Below the pieces are notes generated by a model, which saw nothing but the letters and a program-made list of their open reading frames with translations, had not been told where the DNA came from and searched no databases. Both the position numbers and the translations under genes were made by a program. From the NCBI RefSeq assembly GCF_003467445.1, contig NZ_QSGS01000009.1, positions 1-64,000 of the forward strand: DNA of 64,000 nt. Direction: 5' to 3'. Source of the DNA: Exiguobacterium sp. AM39-5BH (lineage in GTDB: Bacteria > Bacillota > Bacilli > Exiguobacteriales > Exiguobacteriaceae). Of the stretch, positions 21,595 through 32,424 are shown one piece after another; position 1 is the stretch's first letter, and every line of letters begins with the position of its first letter.

Positions 21595-21787
21595 ATCGTA
21601 TGAGTTGAACGATTTTGTAGAAATGAAGAAACCGCATGCTTGTCAAACGAACCGTTGGCAGGTGACGCGGGTCGGGATGGACATTCGTATCAAGTGTCAA
21701 GGATGCGGGGCGAGCGTACTCATGCCGCGTCGTGACTTTGATAAGCGATTGAAAAAAGTGCTTAAACAAGAGAACGCCGCTGAATAA
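21584..21787 (+). CDS. DUF951 small zinc-binding-like protein
   Basis: A 67-residue basic protein. Cysteines in PHAC and KCQGCG suggest a zinc ribbon, followed by a basic tail (RRDFDKRLKKVLKQ). It belongs to DUF951 and precedes ychF in many Bacilli, including YyzM of B. subtilis. It overlaps the mscS-like gene, so the two are translationally coupled. Function is unknown; nucleic-acid or ribosome binding is a guess from charge and position. Confidence 0.85.
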   Translation: MQAKSYELNDFVEMKKPHACQTNRWQVTRVGMDIRIKCQGCGASVLMPRRDFDKRLKKVLKQENAAE

Positions 21788-21802
21788 GTGGCGTTCTTCT
21801 CT
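21771..21802 (+). terminator. Possible terminator after the DUF951 gene
   Basis: AGAACGCC pairs with GGCGTTCT across the stop codon; the tail TCTCT is short of T, so the signal is weak. Confidence 0.5.
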
Positions 21803-21905
21803 ATGTAACAACCGTGAGTTGCGGTTTAATCGAGGACTAACTATAATTGTGAAGGATGTGACGGTGTGGTGTACTGAACGTACCCACTCCACAGACGGAT
21901 CAACA

Positions 21906-21919
21906 TTTCCCGGGAAAGC
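21906..21919. promoter_or_regulatory. Candidate Noc-binding site (NBS)
   Basis: ATTTCCCGGGAAAG matches 13 of 14 positions of the Noc consensus ATTTCCCGGGAAAT. It lies in the short gap before ychF, about 3 kb from noc. Confidence 0.65.
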
Positions 21920-21939
21920 CGGATGAGGAGGACATACAA

Positions 21940-23040
21940 GTGGGATTAACAGCAGGAATCGTCGGATTACCGAACGTCGGGAAATCGACATTGTTTAACG
22001 CCATCACGCAAGCCGGTGTAGAAGCAGCTAACTACCCGTTCGCGACAATCGACCCGAACGTCGGGGTCGTCGAAGTGCCGGACGCGCGTCTCGACCGGTT
22101 GACAGAACTCGTCAAACCGAAGAAGACCGTACCGACCGCATTTGAATTTACAGATATCGCCGGAATCGTGAAAGGTGCATCAAAAGGAGAAGGGCTCGGA
22201 AACAAGTTCCTCGCCAACATTCGTGAAGTCGACGCGATTTGCCAAGTCGTCCGTTGCTTTGAAGACGACAACATCACGCACGTGGCAGGCAAAGTCTCAC
22301 CAATCGATGACATCACGACCATCAACCTTGAATTGATTTTGGCCGACCTCGAATTGGTCGAGAAACGCATCACGCGCGTCCAAAAAATGGTCAAGTCGAA
22401 AGATAAAGGGGCGGCTCAAGAGCTCGAGGCGCTTGAAATCGTTCAAGCAGTCCTCGAGTCAGAGCGTCCGGCCCGTGTCGCTGAGCTTACGGACGATCAG
22501 CTTGCTATCGTCAAACACTTCCAATTGCTCACGATGAAGCCGATGCTTTACGTCGCGAATGTCAGTGAAGACGAAGTGGCGGATGCCGACCAAAACCCAT
22601 ACGTTCAAGCAGTCCGTGATCACGCGGCGACAGAAGAAGCGAAAGTGATTGTCATCTGTGCCCGCATCGAAGAAGAAATCTCAGAGCTCGAACCAGAAGA
22701 GCGCCTTGAGTTCTTACAAGATCTCGGCATCGAAGAGTCAGGGCTCGATCAATTGATTCGTGCCGCATACTCGACGCTCGGTCTCGCGACATACTTCACA
22801 GCCGGTGAGAAAGAAGTGCGCGCCTGGACGTTCAAGCAAGGGATGAAAGCCCCACAATGTGCGGGCGTCATCCACTCGGACTTCGAGCGTGGATTTATCC
22901 GGGCCGAAGTCGTCTCGTTTGAAGATTTATCAGCTGCCGGCAACATGACAACCGTCAAAGAACAAGGGAAGCTTCGCTCAGAAGGGAAAGAGTACGTTTT
23001 CCAAGATGGCGACGTCGTCACGTTCCGTTTCAACGTTTAA
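21940..23040 (+). CDS. ychF: Ribosome-binding ATPase YchF
   Basis: A 366-residue Obg-family P-loop protein. GLPNVGKSTLFNAIT, DIAGIVKGASKGEGLGN and YVANVSE (in place of NKxD, which explains ATP preference) are present, plus a C-terminal TGS domain ending VVTFRFNV. The GTG start follows GAGGAGGAC. It binds ribosomes and is linked to stress responses in other bacteria. Confidence 0.97.
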   Translation: MGLTAGIVGLPNVGKSTLFNAITQAGVEAANYPFATIDPNVGVVEVPDARLDRLTELVKPKKTVPTAFEFTDIAGIVKGASKGEGLGNKFLANIREVDAICQVVRCFEDDNITHVAGKVSPIDDITTINLELILADLELVEKRITRVQKMVKSKDKGAAQELEALEIVQAVLESERPARVAELTDDQLAIVKHFQLLTMKPMLYVANVSEDEVADADQNPYVQAVRDHAATEEAKVIVICARIEEEISELEPEERLEFLQDLGIEESGLDQLIRAAYSTLGLATYFTAGEKEVRAWTFKQGMKAPQCAGVIHSDFERGFIRAEVVSFEDLSAAGNMTTVKEQGKLRSEGKEYVFQDGDVVTFRFNV

Positions 23041-23122
23041 GTGATTTTACGGAAACGTGTTGTAAAATAATCAGAAGTTTGATAGTATATTATGACGTGA
23101 GTAAAACAATTGTTTGCTCCTT

Positions 23123-23143
23123 GCTCCTACAACCGGTAGGAGC
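23123..23143 (+). promoter_or_regulatory. Leader hairpin before rpsF, possible S6:S18 autoregulation element
   Basis: GCTCCTAC pairs with GTAGGAGC around AACCG, and CCG follows. In many bacteria an rpsF leader hairpin with an unpaired CCG binds the S6:S18 dimer and represses the operon. Position and the CCG elements fit; the full motif was not modelled. Confidence 0.45.
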
Positions 23144-23170
23144 CGTTAGTCCAAGAGGAGGTGAAAGATA

Positions 23171-23458
23171 ATGCGTAAATACGAACTTCTTTACATTATC
23201 CGTCCATCAGTTGATGAGGAAGCGAAGAAAGCTTTGATCGAACGCTTCAACAACGTCATCACTGAAAACGGTGGTACTGTTGATAAAACAACAGACATGG
23301 GTAAACGTCGTCTCGCTTACGAAATCAACAAGATGCGCGAAGGACACTACGTTCTTCTCAACATCACTGCTGAGCCTAAAGCGATTCAAGAAACAGAGCG
23401 TCTCATGAAGATCTCTGATGACGTTGTCCGCCAAATGACAACTAAAGACGAGCGTTGA
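23171..23458 (+). CDS. rpsF: 30S ribosomal protein S6
   Basis: A 95-residue protein of usual length (MRKYELLYIIRPSVDEEAKK, RRLAYEINKMREGHYVLLN). AGAGGAGGTG precedes the ATG. First gene of the rpsF-ssb-rpsR operon; S6 dimerises with S18 in the 30S platform. Confidence 0.98.
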   Translation: MRKYELLYIIRPSVDEEAKKALIERFNNVITENGGTVDKTTDMGKRRLAYEINKMREGHYVLLNITAEPKAIQETERLMKISDDVVRQMTTKDER

Positions 23459-23495
23459 TTCTTAACGCTTCATATTGCGAAAGGGGAGCTTTGAG

Positions 23496-24005
23496 ATGAT
23501 TAACCGAGTTGTGTTAGTTGGTCGATTGACACGCGATCCAGAAATGCGTTACACGCAGAGCGGAATTGCCGTAACTCGCTTCACTCTCGCTTGCGATCGT
23601 CCATTTACTGGACAAGATGGGAAGCGCGAGGCGGACTTTATTGATTGTGTCGTTTGGCGCAAACAAGCAGAGAACGTGGCACAATATTTGAAAAAAGGCA
23701 GCATGGCCGGCGTAGACGGTCGCCTTCAAATCAGTAGTTACGAAGGTCAAGATGGCCAACGTCGTTACCGGGCAGAAGTCGTAGCCGATAGCGTACGCTT
23801 CCTTGAACCACGCGGTGCCTCAGGGCAACGTGATCCAGCACCGGCTGGAGATGTCTTCGGTGGTGGTGAGTCAAGTGGGTCAGGATGGGGCGCAGCCGCT
23901 TCTTCGACTTCATCTCAGTCCTCAAACTCAAACAAAGGTTTTGAAGCCGATCCGTTCTCGGGTGGCGGAAAAATCGACTTATCGGATGACGATCTACCAT
24001 TCTGA
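23496..24005 (+). CDS. ssb: Single-stranded DNA-binding protein
   Basis: A 169-residue SSB with the N-terminal OB fold ([20 protein letters not shown]), a Gly/Ser-rich linker and the partner-binding tip DDDLPF. The ATG at 23496 follows AGGGGAG; an earlier in-frame codon at 23475 has no such support. It sits between rpsF and rpsR as in other Firmicutes. Confidence 0.97.
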   Translation: MINRVVLVGRLTRDPEMRYTQSGIAVTRFTLACDRPFTGQDGKREADFIDCVVWRKQAENVAQYLKKGSMAGVDGRLQISSYEGQDGQRRYRAEVVADSVRFLEPRGASGQRDPAPAGDVFGGGESSGSGWGAAASSTSSQSSNSNKGFEADPFSGGGKIDLSDDDLPF

Positions 24006-24045
24006 TCGCGTCGATTTGAAACTAAACTAAAAAGGAGGTCTTCAC

Positions 24046-24276
24046 ATGGCACGTCGTCCAGGAGGTCGTCGTCGTCGTAAAGTATGTTTCTTTACGTCGA
24101 ACAACATCACTCATATCGATTATAAAGACGTAGAATTGCTCAAACGCTTCATTTCGGAGCGTGGTAAAATTCTTCCACGTCGTGTGACTGGTACTTCAGC
24201 GAAATACCAACGTCCACTTACTGTCGCTATCAAGCGCTCACGTCAAATGGCTTTGCTTCCATACGTTGCAGAGTAA
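24046..24276 (+). CDS. rpsR: 30S ribosomal protein S18
   Basis: A 76-residue basic protein with the S18 core ([42 protein letters not shown]). AAGGAGG precedes the ATG. Partner of S6. Confidence 0.98.
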   Translation: MARRPGGRRRRKVCFFTSNNITHIDYKDVELLKRFISERGKILPRRVTGTSAKYQRPLTVAIKRSRQMALLPYVAE

Positions 24277-24286
24277 TTTTTGACAC

Positions 24287-24319
24287 ACGGCTTATCCTTC
24301 GGGATAGGTCGTTTTTTGT
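24287..24319 (+). terminator. Terminator of the rpsF-ssb-rpsR operon
   Basis: A stem ACGGCTTATCC with GGATAGGTCGT closes on a TTCG tetraloop and is followed by TTTTTT. Confidence 0.85.
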
Positions 24320-24426
24320 TTTCTGTGCTGATGTAGGAGTGTAAGTGAAACGGACGGATATGGTATGATAGAGCAGAAACCATTTAGATATCATGAGTGG
24401 AACATCACTCATTTTAGGAGGCACAC

Positions 24427-26418
24427 ATGCACAGTGGTGAAGCAATAACATCAGTGAAGAACCAGTACGCGCGTCATGCGGTTCCCTATGTGATTGGAAT
24501 GCTCGTCGCGTTGGGATTGGCGTTCTACAGCATTGTGGCGGCCATCACCCTGTTCGTGGGCACGCTGATTTTTTTCATCTATCAGCAAGTGACGATTCGA
24601 CGCGAGCGCAAGGCGTGGGAACAATACGTCCATTCCTTGTCGCATCGAATCGAAGATGTGGGGAAAGAAGCGCTTACCGGCATGCCGATCGGGATTCTCG
24701 TTTTTGATGAAGCACGTCGCGTCAGCTGGTTCAATGAACAGTCTCGCCTCATCTTTGAACTCGAGATGGAACTCGGGATTTCAATTGACTCTGTACACTC
24801 GGCGTTCACCGAGTTGATCGAGGAAGAAGAGGACGAGGCGACCATTGAAGTCGGGGACCGCGTGTATCGCGTCCTCTACAATAAAGATTATCAAACCCTT
24901 TACTTGTTCGATATGACGGATGAAGCCGAGATTGAACAAAAATATTCGGAAACGCAGACGGTGATTGGGGTCTTATACTTAGACAACTATGATGAGATGT
25001 CGACCGCTGTGGATGAACAGGTCCGGAGTGAAATCAATCGACGTGTGACCGTCCTCTTGAACCAGTGGGCTCAAAAATATCACATTTATATGCGTCGGAC
25101 GGCAGCCGACCGTTTCTTTCTCGTCATGAACGAACGGACGCTATCTGAACTTGAGAACAACCGTTTCTCGATTCTCGACGAAGTTCGCGAGGCGACGAAA
25201 GAACATAAGATCCCGCTCACACTTTCGATTGGCATTGGCTGTGGAGAGACGACATTGACGGAACTCGGCAACTTGTCGCAGTCGAGTCTCGATTTAGGGC
25301 TCGGGCGCGGCGGGGACCAGGTCGTCGTCAAACGTCATAACGGGAAAGTCCGCTTTTTCGGCGGCAAGACGAACCCGACCGAGAAACGGACCCGGGTTCG
25401 GGCCCGCGTCATTTCGAACTCGATGCGCGACTTGATTCGTGAGTCGAGCCGGGTCCTGATCATGGGTCATAAAAACCCGGATATGGACTCGCTCGGTGCC
25501 TCGATCGGTATCATGAAACTGGCTGAATTCGTCGGACGCGAAGCGTACGTCGTCGTTCCGGCAGGCGAGACAAGCGTCGGGATTCAACGGCTCGTCCATG
25601 AAGTCGAGAACGATGAAGACCTGTATAGCCGTTTCTTGACGGAGTTTGAAGCCCAACCACTCATCGATGAACAGACGCTCCTCGTCGTCGTCGACACGCA
25701 TCGGCCGTCGCTCGTCATTTCACGGGACATCTTGGACCGTGCGGAACGGGTCGTCGTCATCGACCACCATCGCCGCGGCGAAGAGTTCATCGAGGACCCG
25801 GTCCTCGTCTACATGGAGCCGTATGCATCTTCGACGTGTGAACTCGTGACCGAGCTGATCGAGTATCAGGCCGGCACGCGCAAGCTGTCGATTTTGGAGG
25901 CGACATCGCTCCTCGCGGGAATCATGGTCGACACGAAAGGGTTCACCTTGCGGACAGGGTCGCGAACGTTCGACGCTGCTTCTTTCCTCCGGATTCAAGG
26001 GGCCGATACCGTGCTTGTCCAGCACTTCATGCGACAAGATCTCGATTCGTATATCGAGCAGTCTCACATTCTTGAAAATACGGACATCTATTCCGATGGC
26101 ATGGCGATCGCCGTCGCTTCTGACGATGAGGCGCATCATCAAGTGTTGATTGCTCAATCGGCCGATCAGCTCCTCAATATGGAGGGCGTCAAAGCATCGT
26201 TCGTCATCGCTATCTTGCCGGACGGTCGGACCGGCATCAGTGCCCGTTCGCTCGGTGACGTCAACGTTCAAGTCATCATGGAGATGCTCGATGGGGGCGG
26301 CCATTTGACGAATGCGGCGACGCAATTGAACGTGAGCCGCGAACAGGCGAAGACGTTGTTACAAGAAGCGATTGATCATTATGTGACAGATGAAACAGAA
26401 GGAGAGGATTCTGAATGA
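24427..26418 (+). CDS. gdpP: Cyclic-di-AMP phosphodiesterase GdpP
   Basis: A 663-residue membrane enzyme that degrades c-di-AMP. Two transmembrane helices (about 18-53), a PAS-like region, a degenerate GGDEF domain ([16 protein letters not shown]) and the DHH-DHHA1 module follow. The metal site is seen in [12 protein letters not shown] near residue 347 and DHHRRGEE near 445. TTAGGAGG precedes the ATG. Its stop overlaps rplI by four bases, the usual pairing. It is likely to influence potassium, osmotic and wall homeostasis through c-di-AMP. Confidence 0.96.
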   Translation: MHSGEAITSVKNQYARHAVPYVIGMLVALGLAFYSIVAAITLFVGTLIFFIYQQVTIRRERKAWEQYVHSLSHRIEDVGKEALTGMPIGILVFDEARRVSWFNEQSRLIFELEMELGISIDSVHSAFTELIEEEEDEATIEVGDRVYRVLYNKDYQTLYLFDMTDEAEIEQKYSETQTVIGVLYLDNYDEMSTAVDEQVRSEINRRVTVLLNQWAQKYHIYMRRTAADRFFLVMNERTLSELENNRFSILDEVREATKEHKIPLTLSIGIGCGETTLTELGNLSQSSLDLGLGRGGDQVVVKRHNGKVRFFGGKTNPTEKRTRVRARVISNSMRDLIRESSRVLIMGHKNPDMDSLGASIGIMKLAEFVGREAYVVVPAGETSVGIQRLVHEVENDEDLYSRFLTEFEAQPLIDEQTLLVVVDTHRPSLVISRDILDRAERVVVIDHHRRGEEFIEDPVLVYMEPYASSTCELVTELIEYQAGTRKLSILEATSLLAGIMVDTKGFTLRTGSRTFDAASFLRIQGADTVLVQHFMRQDLDSYIEQSHILENTDIYSDGMAIAVASDDEAHHQVLIAQSADQLLNMEGVKASFVIAILPDGRTGISARSLGDVNVQVIMEMLDGGGHLTNAATQLNVSREQAKTLLQEAIDHYVTDETEGEDSE

Positions 26419-26858
26419 AAGTCATTTTAAAAGTAGATGTAAAAGGTCAAGGTAAAGCGGGTGACGTCAAGGACGTCGCGGATGCTTATGCAAAGAACGT
26501 ACTCTTTAAAAAGAACTTGGCGGTTGAAGCGACGCCAGGGAACTTGAAAGCATTCGCCGCGAAAGAGCGACGCGCTGAAGAAGCAGCCGAAGCAGAATTG
26601 AAGCAAGCCCAGCAGTTGAAGGACAAGCTTGAAAAAGAGACGATCGTCGTCAAGACGAAGTCAGGCGAAGGCGGTCGCGTCTTCGGATCGGTCACGAGCA
26701 AACAAATCGGTGAAGCGTTGAAAGGGATGGGCTACAAGATCGATAAGCGTAAAATCGAGCTTGAGCATCCAATCAAAGCGCTCGGGTTCACGAAAGTGCC
26801 GGTGAAGTTGCATCATGACGTCACGGCTACGTTAAACGTTCATGTTCAAGAAGCGTGA
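26415..26858 (+). CDS. rplI: 50S ribosomal protein L9
   Basis: A 147-residue protein with the L9 N-terminus [21 protein letters not shown] and a central helix leading to the C-terminal domain. It overlaps the gdpP stop by ATGA. Confidence 0.98.
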   Translation: MKVILKVDVKGQGKAGDVKDVADAYAKNVLFKKNLAVEATPGNLKAFAAKERRAEEAAEAELKQAQQLKDKLEKETIVVKTKSGEGGRVFGSVTSKQIGEALKGMGYKIDKRKIELEHPIKALGFTKVPVKLHHDVTATLNVHVQEA

Positions 26859-26876
26859 AGGTGAGGTAGACCACGT

Positions 26877-28228
26877 ATGAGTGATGCGATTCAAGTCAAC
26901 ACCCCGCCACACAGCGTCGAAGCGGAACAGGCTGTCCTTGGGGCCGTCATCCTCGATTCCGATCGGCTGATCACGGCCTCGGAACGGTCGACCCGGACGA
27001 CTTTTATCGTGTCAGCCATCAACGGATTTTTGAGGCGATGCTGAAGATTAACGACCGGGGCGAACTCGTCGATTTAGTCACGCTCAGTTCGGAGCTTCAA
27101 GCTCAAGGCATTCTCGATGAGATCGGTGGCTTGAACTATTTGGCAGAAATCGCCGAAGCGGTTCCGGCCATTGGCAACATCGGATATTATTTGAACGTCG
27201 TCGATCAAAAGGCGGCGCTCCGTCGTTTGATTCGGACCGCGACGAACATCGTCTCGGACGGCTACGAACGCCAAGACGAGGTCGATGCCGTCCTGTCAGA
27301 CGCCGAGCGGAATATTTTAAAAGTGTCGCAACGCAAAGGGCAGTCAAGTTTCCATCCGATTGGCTCCGTCTTATCGGACGCCTACTCGACGATTGAAAAA
27401 CTGCACCAATCGAGTGGCGAAATCACCGGAATCGCGACCGGGTTCAGTGATCTCGACAAGATGACCGCCGGTTTCCAACGCAACGACCTCATCATCGTCG
27501 CGGCCCGTCCTTCCGTCGGGAAGACGGCCTTCGCCTTGAACATCTCGCAAAACGTGGCCGTCCGTACCGGCGAGAACGTCGCCATCTTCAGTTTGGAGAT
27601 GGGTGCCGAGCAGCTCGTCATGCGGATGCTCTGTGCGGAAGGCAATATCGACGCCCAGCGTCTCCGGACGGGTCGGCTCGAGGCCGAAGACTGGGGGCGG
27701 CTCTCGCTCGCCATGTCGTCGCTGTCACAAGCCGGTATCTATATCGACGATACGCCGGGTCTTCGTGTTAACGAGATTCGGGCCAAGTGTCGCCGCTTGA
27801 AACAAGAGCACGGCCTCGGCATGATCATGATCGACTACTTGCAGCTCATCGTCGGAAACGGCAAGCCGGGCGAGAACCGGCAACAAGAAGTCTCGGAAAT
27901 CTCGCGTACGCTCAAAGCGATCGCGCGTGAGCTTCAAGTACCGGTCATCGCCTTGTCCCAGCTCTCACGTGGTGTCGAGAGCCGTCAAGACAAACGGCCG
28001 ATGATGTCGGATATCCGGGAATCCGGGGCAATCGAGCAAGATGCCGATATCGTCGCCTTCTTATACCGGGATGACTATTACGACAAAGAGAGTGAAGACG
28101 CCAACACGATCGAGATCATCATCGCCAAGCAGCGTAACGGTCCGACCGGGACGGTCAAACTCTCGTTCCGAAAAGAATACAATAAATTCGTCAACATGGA
28201 GACGCAAGCCTTTGCGCCGCCGATGTAG
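26877..28228 (+). CDS. dnaB: Replicative DNA helicase DnaB (frame broken by one base)
   Basis: The hexameric fork helicase (DnaC in B. subtilis naming). ATG 26877 gives MSDAIQVNTPPHSVEAEQAV, the usual start, then the frame is lost at about 26981-26988, where the expected ASE-x-VDPDDFYRVSHQRIFEAML needs one more base. The remainder is intact, with Walker A ARPSVGKTAFALN and the DnaB segments MIDYLQLIVG and SDIRESGAIEQDAD. The total of 1352 bases is one short of a multiple of three. Because it is essential, a sequence error is likely. It follows rplI closely. Confidence 0.93.
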
Positions 28229-28240
28229 GACGGACTGCCG

Positions 28241-28270
28241 AAGGCGACGTCATGAGACGTCGCCTTTTTT
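28241..28270 (+). terminator. Terminator after dnaB
   Basis: AAGGCGACGTC and GACGTCGCCTT form a perfect stem with loop ATGA, followed by T. Confidence 0.93.
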
Positions 28271-28340
28271 GATCGGTCTTTAGACCTAAACGTATCTTGA
28301 TTTTAAAGAATTCCATCATTGAACGAGAAATGACACGTCA

Positions 28341-28415
28341 ATAACGAACGAAAGGTTACAACTTAAAAATATCGTTCGGTATTAGGTTGACTTTCAACAA
28401 GAGCAAGTGTACACT
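28341..28415 (+). promoter_or_regulatory. purA promoter with candidate PurR boxes
   Basis: TTGACT (28387-28392) and TACACT (28410-28415) are 17 bases apart. Just upstream, CGAAC (28345) and GTTCG (28374) form an inverted pair; the right box ATACCGAACGAT (reverse strand, 28370-28381) fits the PurBox consensus well, the left one less. The spacing is larger than the 16-17 bases known for B. subtilis PurR, so PurR control is only suggested. Confidence 0.5.
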
Positions 28416-28460
28416 TACGGATGGTTTGAATAGAACGTTTATCTACAAGGAGGATTCATT

Positions 28461-29749
28461 ATGTCATCAGTAGTCGTAGTGGGAACGCAGTGGGGCGATG
28501 AAGGTAAAGGAAAAATCACAGACTTCTTATCGAAGCAGGCCGAGGTCGTCGCGCGTTATCAAGGGGGAGACAACGCTGGTCATACGATCGTCTTCAACGA
28601 TACGAAGTATAAACTTCACTTGATTCCATCGGGGATCTTCTACTCGGACAAAACATGTGTCATCGGGAACGGGATGGTCGTCAATCCGAAATCGCTCGTC
28701 ACGGAGCTCGCGTATTTGCACGAGCGCGGTGTGAGCACGGATAACCTCCGCATCTCGAACCGGGCCCACGTCATCTTGCCGTATCACCAGTTGCAGGACA
28801 AGCTCGAAGAGGACGCGAAAGGCGACGCCAAAGTCGGGACGACACTCAAAGGGATCGGTCCTTGCTACATGGACAAAGCGGCGCGCATCGGGATTCGCAT
28901 CGCCGACCTGCTCGACAAAGAAGTGTTCGCCGAGAAGCTCAAGACGGTCCTCGCGCTTAAAAACCGCATGTTCGTGAAGATGTACGAAGTCGATGCGATC
29001 GAGTTCGATGACATCTTCGAAGATACTATGCGTATGGCCAACAGTTCGCCAAATACGTGTGTGATACATCGGTCGTGTTGAACAACGCACTTGATGAAGA
29101 ACAGAAAGTGCTCTTCGAAGGCGCGCAAGGTGTGTTACTAGACATCGACCACGGAACGTACCCGTTCGTCACATCATCGAATGCGGCCTCAGGCGGCGTA
29201 TCGAGCGGTGCCGGGATCGGTCCATCGAAGATCCACCACGTCGTTGGCGTCTGTAAGGCGTACACGTCACGCGTCGGAGACGGCCCGTTCCCGACCGAGC
29301 TCGATGATGAGATCGGGCACACGATCCGTGAAGTTGGGAAAGAGTACGGCACGACGACGGGACGTCCGCGTCGCGTCGGCTGGTTCGACTCGGTCGTCGT
29401 CCGCCACTCACGTCGCGTCAGCGGCATCACAGACCTTTGCCTCAACTCGATTGACGTGTTGACAGGTCTTGAGACGCTCAAGATTTGTACAGCCTACGAG
29501 TTTGAAGGTAAGCTCCTCGACGAGTACCCGCCGAACTTCCGTGTACTCGAGCAGTGCAAGCCGGTGTTCGAAGAGCTCCCGGGCTGGACGGAAGACATTA
29601 CAGGTGTCCGCAAGTTCGAAGACTTGCCGATGAACGCACAGAACTATGTCAAACGCATCGAAGCGTTGACAGGCATCGAATTGTTGACGTTCTCGGTCGG
29701 GCCGGCACGGGAACAGACGGTCATCTTGCGTGACATTTACGAAGTATGA
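28461..29749 (+). CDS. purA: Adenylosuccinate synthetase (frame broken by one base)
   Basis: It converts IMP and aspartate to adenylosuccinate with GTP in AMP synthesis. The first part has the GTP loop [14 protein letters not shown] and the NAGHTI segment. At about 29020-29025 the frame shifts: EDIFED is followed by TMRM, whereas one added base restores [23 protein letters not shown], which continues to the end ([24 protein letters not shown]). Total length is 1289 bases, one short of a multiple of three. A sequence error is the likeliest cause. Confidence 0.94.
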
Positions 29750-29752
29750 GAT

Positions 29753-29777
29753 AGAGAGCCCTCGTGGCTCTCTTTTC
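29753..29777 (+). terminator. Terminator after purA
   Basis: AGAGAGCC pairs with GGCTCTCT around CTCGT, followed by TTTTC. Confidence 0.8.
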
Positions 29778-29869
29778 ATTTCCACGGAAATGGACCACGC
29801 TTTCTAACCTATAGAAAAAGAGTTACAATGTAGACATGTACGTTTAACGATAAGAGGAGGACTCACTGA

Positions 29870-30580
29870 ATGGATCGTACGATTTTAGTGGTAGATGACG
29901 AACAACCAATCGCCGATATATTGAAGTTTAAGCTTGAAAAAGAAGGATACCAAGTCCACGTCGCCTACGACGGGGAAGAGGCGCTCGTGAAAGTCGAAGA
30001 AGTCAAACCGGATTTGATTTTGCTCGACATCATGTTGCCGCTCAAAGACGGCATGGAAGTGTGCCGGGAAGTCCGGAAGAAGTACGACATGCCGATCATC
30101 ATGTTGACGGCGAAAGACTCTGAAATCGATAAAGTGCTCGGACTCGAGCTCGGTGCCGACGATTACGTCACGAAGCCGTTCAGTTCACGCGAGCTGTTGG
30201 CCCGCGTCAAGGCGAACATGCGCCGTCACGCAACAGCCCCGGCCCCAGAGACGAAAGGTGCCAACGACAACGATATCGTGATCGGTGATTTGACGATTCA
30301 TCCGGATTCGTACATGGTCACGAAACGGGAAGAGAAAATCGAACTGACGCACCGTGAGTTCGAACTCATTCACTACCTTGCCCAGAATATCGGGCAAGTC
30401 ATGACGCGCGAGCATTTGCTCCAGACGGTGTGGGGCTATGACTACTTCGGCGACGTCCGCACGGTCGACGTGACGGTCCGCCGCTTGCGTGAGAAAGTCG
30501 AAGACAATCCATCGACGCCGACGTATATCATCACACGTCGCGGTGTTGGGTACTATTTAAAAGCAGGAGAAGAAGACTAA
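29870..30580 (+). CDS. walR: Response regulator WalR (YycF)
   Basis: A 236-residue OmpR-type regulator that controls wall hydrolases and is essential in Bacilli. The receiver domain has the phosphoacceptor Asp53 (LILLDIMLP) and KPFSSREL; the winged helix ends [38 protein letters not shown] precedes the ATG. A probable -10 TACAAT (29824-29829) lies upstream. It heads the walRKHIJ-htrA block. Confidence 0.97.
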   Translation: MDRTILVVDDEQPIADILKFKLEKEGYQVHVAYDGEEALVKVEEVKPDLILLDIMLPLKDGMEVCREVRKKYDMPIIMLTAKDSEIDKVLGLELGADDYVTKPFSSRELLARVKANMRRHATAPAPETKGANDNDIVIGDLTIHPDSYMVTKREEKIELTHREFELIHYLAQNIGQVMTREHLLQTVWGYDYFGDVRTVDVTVRRLREKVEDNPSTPTYIITRRGVGYYLKAGEED

Positions 30581-30583
30581 ACG

Positions 30584-32424
30584 ATGAAACGGACGAACTT
30601 CTTTAAATCTATCCAGTGGAAGCTCGTCGTCATCTATGCGCTGCTCATTCTTGTTGCGATGCAAGTCATCGGGGTGTACTTCGTACGCTCCCTCGAACGA
30701 CAATACATCAACAACTTCTCGCAGTCGCTCGTCGATCGGGCCAACCTTCTGAGCTATAACGTCAGTGAAGGGATCGCATCGAACGGCGGTGACTCGACTT
30801 CGGACCAGCAGTTGAACCAGGTACTGGATCAACTGCTGTCTGAGTTTACGGAGAGCACGACGCTAGCTGACGACATTCGCGAAGTCCAGATTATCGACAC
30901 GAACAGTGTCGTCCGGGCGACGTCGAACCCGAACAATCAGAGTCTCGTCGGACAACGGACGGCGAACTCGTTCATTCAAAAATCATTCGCGACGAGCGGG
31001 GCGCAAGAGACGCTCGTCTATGAAGATTCTAACGAGCGCATGCGCGTCGTCGCCGTTCCCGTCAAATCAGAGGTCGATGGGACGACGACCGGAATGATCT
31101 ACATCGAGGCGTCGATGAAATCCATCTACAACCAGATGAACAAGTGACCCGGATTCTCGCGACTGGGACGCTCATCGCCCTCATCATCACAACCATTCTT
31201 GGGATTTTGCTGTCACGGACGATTACGCGACCGATTGCGGATATGCGTCGTCAAGCCGTCGAGATGCGAAAAGGGAATTTTTCGCGGAAAGTTAAAGTCT
31301 ATTCTGACGATGAGGTCGGCCAACTGGCCTATGCGTTCAACGAATTGACCGATGAGTTGATGGAAGCGAATGCCACGACCGAGGCTGAGCGACGCCGTTT
31401 AACGAGCGTCCTCGAGAACATGTCGGACGGGGTCGTCGCCACGGATCGCTCGCTCCGAGTCATCTTGATGAACGACCAGGCCCGTGACATGATTGGGCTC
31501 GCCGAAGAAGAAGCAATGGGGGCGAACCTACAGAACCTGCTCGAGTTTGATGACGAGATCGTCATCCCGGAAGATGGGACGATGCCGCCGAAACTGATCG
31601 ACCTCAGTACGGACGAAGAACTGTTCCTCGTCCGCGCCTACTTCTCGCCGATTCAGAAGCATAGCGGACCAATCACCGGTCTCATTGTCGTCTTGCACGA
31701 TGTGACCGAGCAAGAACAAGTCGAGCAAGACCGCCGTGAGTTCGTCGCGAACGTGAGCCACGAGCTGCGGACGCCGCTCACGACGATGCGGAGTTACCTC
31801 GAAGTCCTCGCGGAAGGCGCATATAAGGACGACGAGCTCGCTCCGCGCTTCCTTGAGACGACTCAGAACGAAACGGAGCGGATGATTCGTCTCGTTAACG
31901 ATTTATTGCAACTGTCGAAGATGGACAGCAAAGAGTATACGATGCAAAAAGTGAAGTTCGACTTCATTCAGTTCTTCAACGACATCATCGACCGGCATGA
32001 GATGACGAAAGGCGAGACGATCCAGTTCCGACGTAAACTCATGAAACGCCGAGTATATGTCCATGCCGATCAAGATAAGATGACACAGGTCATCGACAAC
32101 ATTATCACGAACGCCATCAAATTCTCACCAGAAGGCGGGACAATCACATTCCGGACGATGCTACGGGCCAAGCGTCTCGTCATCGGTATTAAAGACGAAG
32201 GGGTTGGCATCCCGAAATCGAACTTGAAAAAAATCTTTGAACGGTTCTATCGGGTCGACAAGGCCCGGGCTCGTAATATCGGTGGTACTGGACTCGGTCT
32301 GTCGATCGCCAAAGAAGTCGTTTCAGCCCATAGTGGCGATATTTGGGCTGAAAGTGAATTTGGACGCGGCACGACGATTTACTTCACCATCCCGTTCGAT
32401 ACGATCGTGGAGGTGAATGACTGA
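30584..32424 (+). CDS. walK: Sensor histidine kinase WalK (YycG; frame broken by one base)
   Basis: The membrane kinase of WalR. Transmembrane helix 1 (about 13-35) and the extracytoplasmic domain are in the first frame, which ends in NQMNK-stop at 31147. Transmembrane helix 2 (ILATGTLIALIITTILGILL), HAMP (TRPIADMRRQAVEM), PAS, the phospho-His motif NVSHELRTPLTT and the ATPase box GGTGLGLSIAKEV are in the next frame. The two join with one missing base at about 31138-31146; the total of 1841 bases is one short of a multiple of three. The kinase is essential, so an error is likely. Confidence 0.94.
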
